DNA of 64,000 nucleotides from Planotetraspora mira (lineage in GTDB: Bacteria > Actinomycetota > Actinomycetes > Streptosporangiales > Streptosporangiaceae): the NCBI RefSeq assembly GCF_016863275.1, contig NZ_BOOO01000002.1, forward strand, positions 124,001-188,000, in the 5' to 3' direction. Each line of letters opens with the position of its first letter. The first letter of the stretch is position 1. This document shows positions 62,641 to 64,000 of this stretch, piece by piece. A program made the position numbers and the translations under genes. The notes under the pieces were generated by a model. It had not been told where the DNA came from. It searched no databases and was given only the letters and a program-made list of their open reading frames with translations.

Positions 62641-63369
62641 TCAGGTGTTTTCCCTTTGGAACACCTTCGTGCCGATCGTGAACCCCCCGCCGACGAACAC
62701 CAGCGTCACCAGGACTCCCCACAGCACCGTGGGTGACGCGTACGAGCCGGCGAACAACTCGCGGAGCGCCTCGACGGCGTAACGGAAGGGAGTGAACCTG
62801 GAGACCACGTCGAGCCACGCCGGGGCGAGGGACATGGGAAGCAGCGCGCCGGAGAGCAACATCAACGGGATCATCAGCGTCGACATGACGGGGGCGAAGA
62901 GCTCCTGCCTGATCGTCAGCGCGGCCGCGTACGACAGCGCGGCCATCCCGACGGAGAGCACGGTGAGCAGCAGCAGGCCGAGCAGCACACCCGTCAGCCG
63001 CGCGTGCAGCCCGAGCGCGTAGCCGAGCGCGATGATCACCACGGCTTGGATCAGCAGGACGAGGCTGTCCTTGAGCACCCGCCCGAACAGCAGCGTCGAT
63101 CGGCGGGCCGGAGTGACCCGCAGACGTTCGAGGACCCCGAACCGCTGGTCGAAGACGATGCCGAAGCCGACCAGCCCCGAACTCATCAGGCCGAGCTGGA
63201 TGAGCAGACCGGGCACGAGCGTGTCCCAGGAGCCGACGCCGCTGCGGGAGAACAACGGGCCGAAGATCACGAGATAGAACACCGGCTGGACCGCGCCGAA
63301 GACGACGGCGAACTTGCTCTTGAAGCTCGCACGCAGGTAATAGCCCGTGAGGGCGGCGAGAGCGGTCAC
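62641..63369 (-). CDS. ABC-2 type transporter permease (drug-exporter like)
   Basis: A 242-residue integral membrane protein with six hydrophobic segments (FAVVFGAVQPVFYLVIFGPL, LLLLTVLSVGMAALSYAAAL and others) and the mid-protein FGVLERLRVTP motif of the DrrB/ABC-2 family. GTG 63369 overlaps the ATPase stop (GTGA) and follows GAGGGG. A longer frame upstream is the shadow of the ATPase gene. Confidence 0.9.
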   Translation of the reverse strand: MTALAALTGYYLRASFKSKFAVVFGAVQPVFYLVIFGPLFSRSGVGSWDTLVPGLLIQLGLMSSGLVGFGIVFDQRFGVLERLRVTPARRSTLLFGRVLKDSLVLLIQAVVIIALGYALGLHARLTGVLLGLLLLTVLSVGMAALSYAAALTIRQELFAPVMSTLMIPLMLLSGALLPMSLAPAWLDVVSRFTPFRYAVEALRELFAGSYASPTVLWGVLVTLVFVGGGFTIGTKVFQRENT

Positions 63370-64000
63370 GCTGCGACCCCCTCGCGAAGCTCGTGGCCGG
63401 TGACCGAGAGGAAGACCTCGTCGAGCGTGCCCGCGTCGTGGGCGGCCTTGAGCTCGGCCGGTGTGCCCGACGCCACGATCCGACCCTGGTCGATGATGAG
63501 GATCCGATCGCACAGGGCGTCGGCCTCCTCCAGGTAGTGCGTCGTCAGGAAGACCGTCATCCCGGCCTCCTCGCGCAACCGCCGGACGTGGCCCCACAGG
63601 TTCGTACGGCTCTGCGGATCGAGCCCGGTGGTCGGCTCGTCGAGGAAGAGCAACTCGGGCCGGTGAAGCAGTCCCATGGCGATGTCCACCCGGCGCTTCT
63701 GACCGCCCGAGAGCGATCCGGCGAGCCGCTTGTCCACGCCCGTCAGGTCGAGTTCGGCCAGGAGCCGGGTCACCCGGTCACGGGCGTCGGCCCGGCTCAG
63801 GCCGTACAGGCGGGCCTGGAGCACGAGTTCCTCTCCCACCTCGGAGAACGGGCCGACGGTGCCGCCCTGGGCGACGTAGCCGATCCGCCGCCGGACGCCC
63901 GCGGGGTCGGCGAACAGGTCGTGGCCCGCCACGGTGGCGGTGCCCGACGTGGGGCGCAGCAGTGTGGTGAGCATGCGAAGCGTCGTGGTCTTGCCGGCGC
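63366..64000 (-). CDS. ABC transporter ATPase, DrrA type (N-terminus outside window)
   Basis: The C-terminal part of an exporter ATPase, running off the right edge. The window ends inside Walker A (AGKTTTLRMLTTLL). The signature LSGGQKRRVDIAMGL and Walker B LLFLDEPTTGLDP are complete, and the H-loop is in TVFLTTHYLEEAD. With the permease it should form a two-gene daunorubicin-type exporter for lipophilic compounds. Confidence 0.92.
   Translation of the reverse strand, partial: AGKTTTLRMLTTLLRPTSGTATVAGHDLFADPAGVRRRIGYVAQGGTVGPFSEVGEELVLQARLYGLSRADARDRVTRLLAELDLTGVDKRLAGSLSGGQKRRVDIAMGLLHRPELLFLDEPTTGLDPQSRTNLWGHVRRLREEAGMTVFLTTHYLEEADALCDRILIIDQGRIVASGTPAELKAAHDAGTLDEVFLSVTGHELREGVAA

Overview
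The window is high-GC DNA with actinobacterial gene style: frequent GTG starts, ATGA/GTGA overlaps, GGAGG-type ribosome sites and many secreted proteins. Gene content and order (dgt, dnaG and a principal-type sigma factor; ppdK; glycyl-tRNA synthetase; zur, uppS, recO) resemble the conserved core of filamentous Actinomycetota. Streptosporangiales is my best guess, but this is inference from gene style and not a database result.

Region 1 (1-18,200) is a carbohydrate-acquisition block. On the + strand are the end of an aldehyde dehydrogenase, a complete ribose-type ABC importer and a secreted protein with an F5/8 type C (discoidin) domain. Facing it on the - strand is a second ribose-type importer led by an L-fuconate dehydratase. 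Beyond that are two very large secreted proteins: a glucose/sorbosone-dehydrogenase-like protein with PKD, CBM6-like and two discoidin domains, and a ThuA-DUF1080 protein with two discoidin domains. A shared operator-like motif, ATACATC(C/G)GATGT, lies in front of the fuconate dehydratase and the ThuA protein. This suggests one regulon that binds or oxidises glycans outside the cell, imports the sugar and oxidises it inside.

Region 2 (18,200-28,550) is mixed: a CopC-like protein, an acetyltransferase, a probably internally deleted membrane protein, a GT2-GtrA glycosyltransferase, an MmyB-type regulator, a DUF1023 hydrolase with a lipoprotein partner, galactokinase, a crotonase, a bacterial nitric oxide synthase oxygenase and a SnoaL-like protein.

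Region 3 (28,700-33,538) is a decayed integrative-element graveyard at a tRNA-Asn gene. Three imperfect copies of an integrase 3' end, terminator and tRNA 3' end mark off two cargo units of about 2.2 kb: PAS protein plus LysR, and hydrolase-SnoaL fusion plus MerR.

Region 4 (33,600-55,200) is the conserved core: sigma factor, DNA primase, dGTPase, pyruvate phosphate dikinase, ClpP paralogue, glycyl-tRNA synthetase, Zur, UppS and RecO. Interspersed are a secreted M14 carboxypeptidase, a LytM-like lipoprotein, a ferredoxin-type reductase and a secreted tripeptidyl-aminopeptidase-like hydrolase. Two DasR-type (dre-like) palindromes sit between ppdK and the latter.

Region 5 (55,400-60,900) is a compact four-gene operon: a CDP-alcohol phosphatidyltransferase, a membrane protein, an IspD-like cytidylyltransferase fused to an SDR reductase, and a TagF/TarL-like polymerase. 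It looks like a pathway for an alditol-phosphate (possibly ribitol-phosphate) surface polymer or lipid.

Region 6 (60,950-64,000) has a histidine-kinase-like ATPase, a LysR regulator and an ABC-2 type exporter whose ATPase runs off the window.
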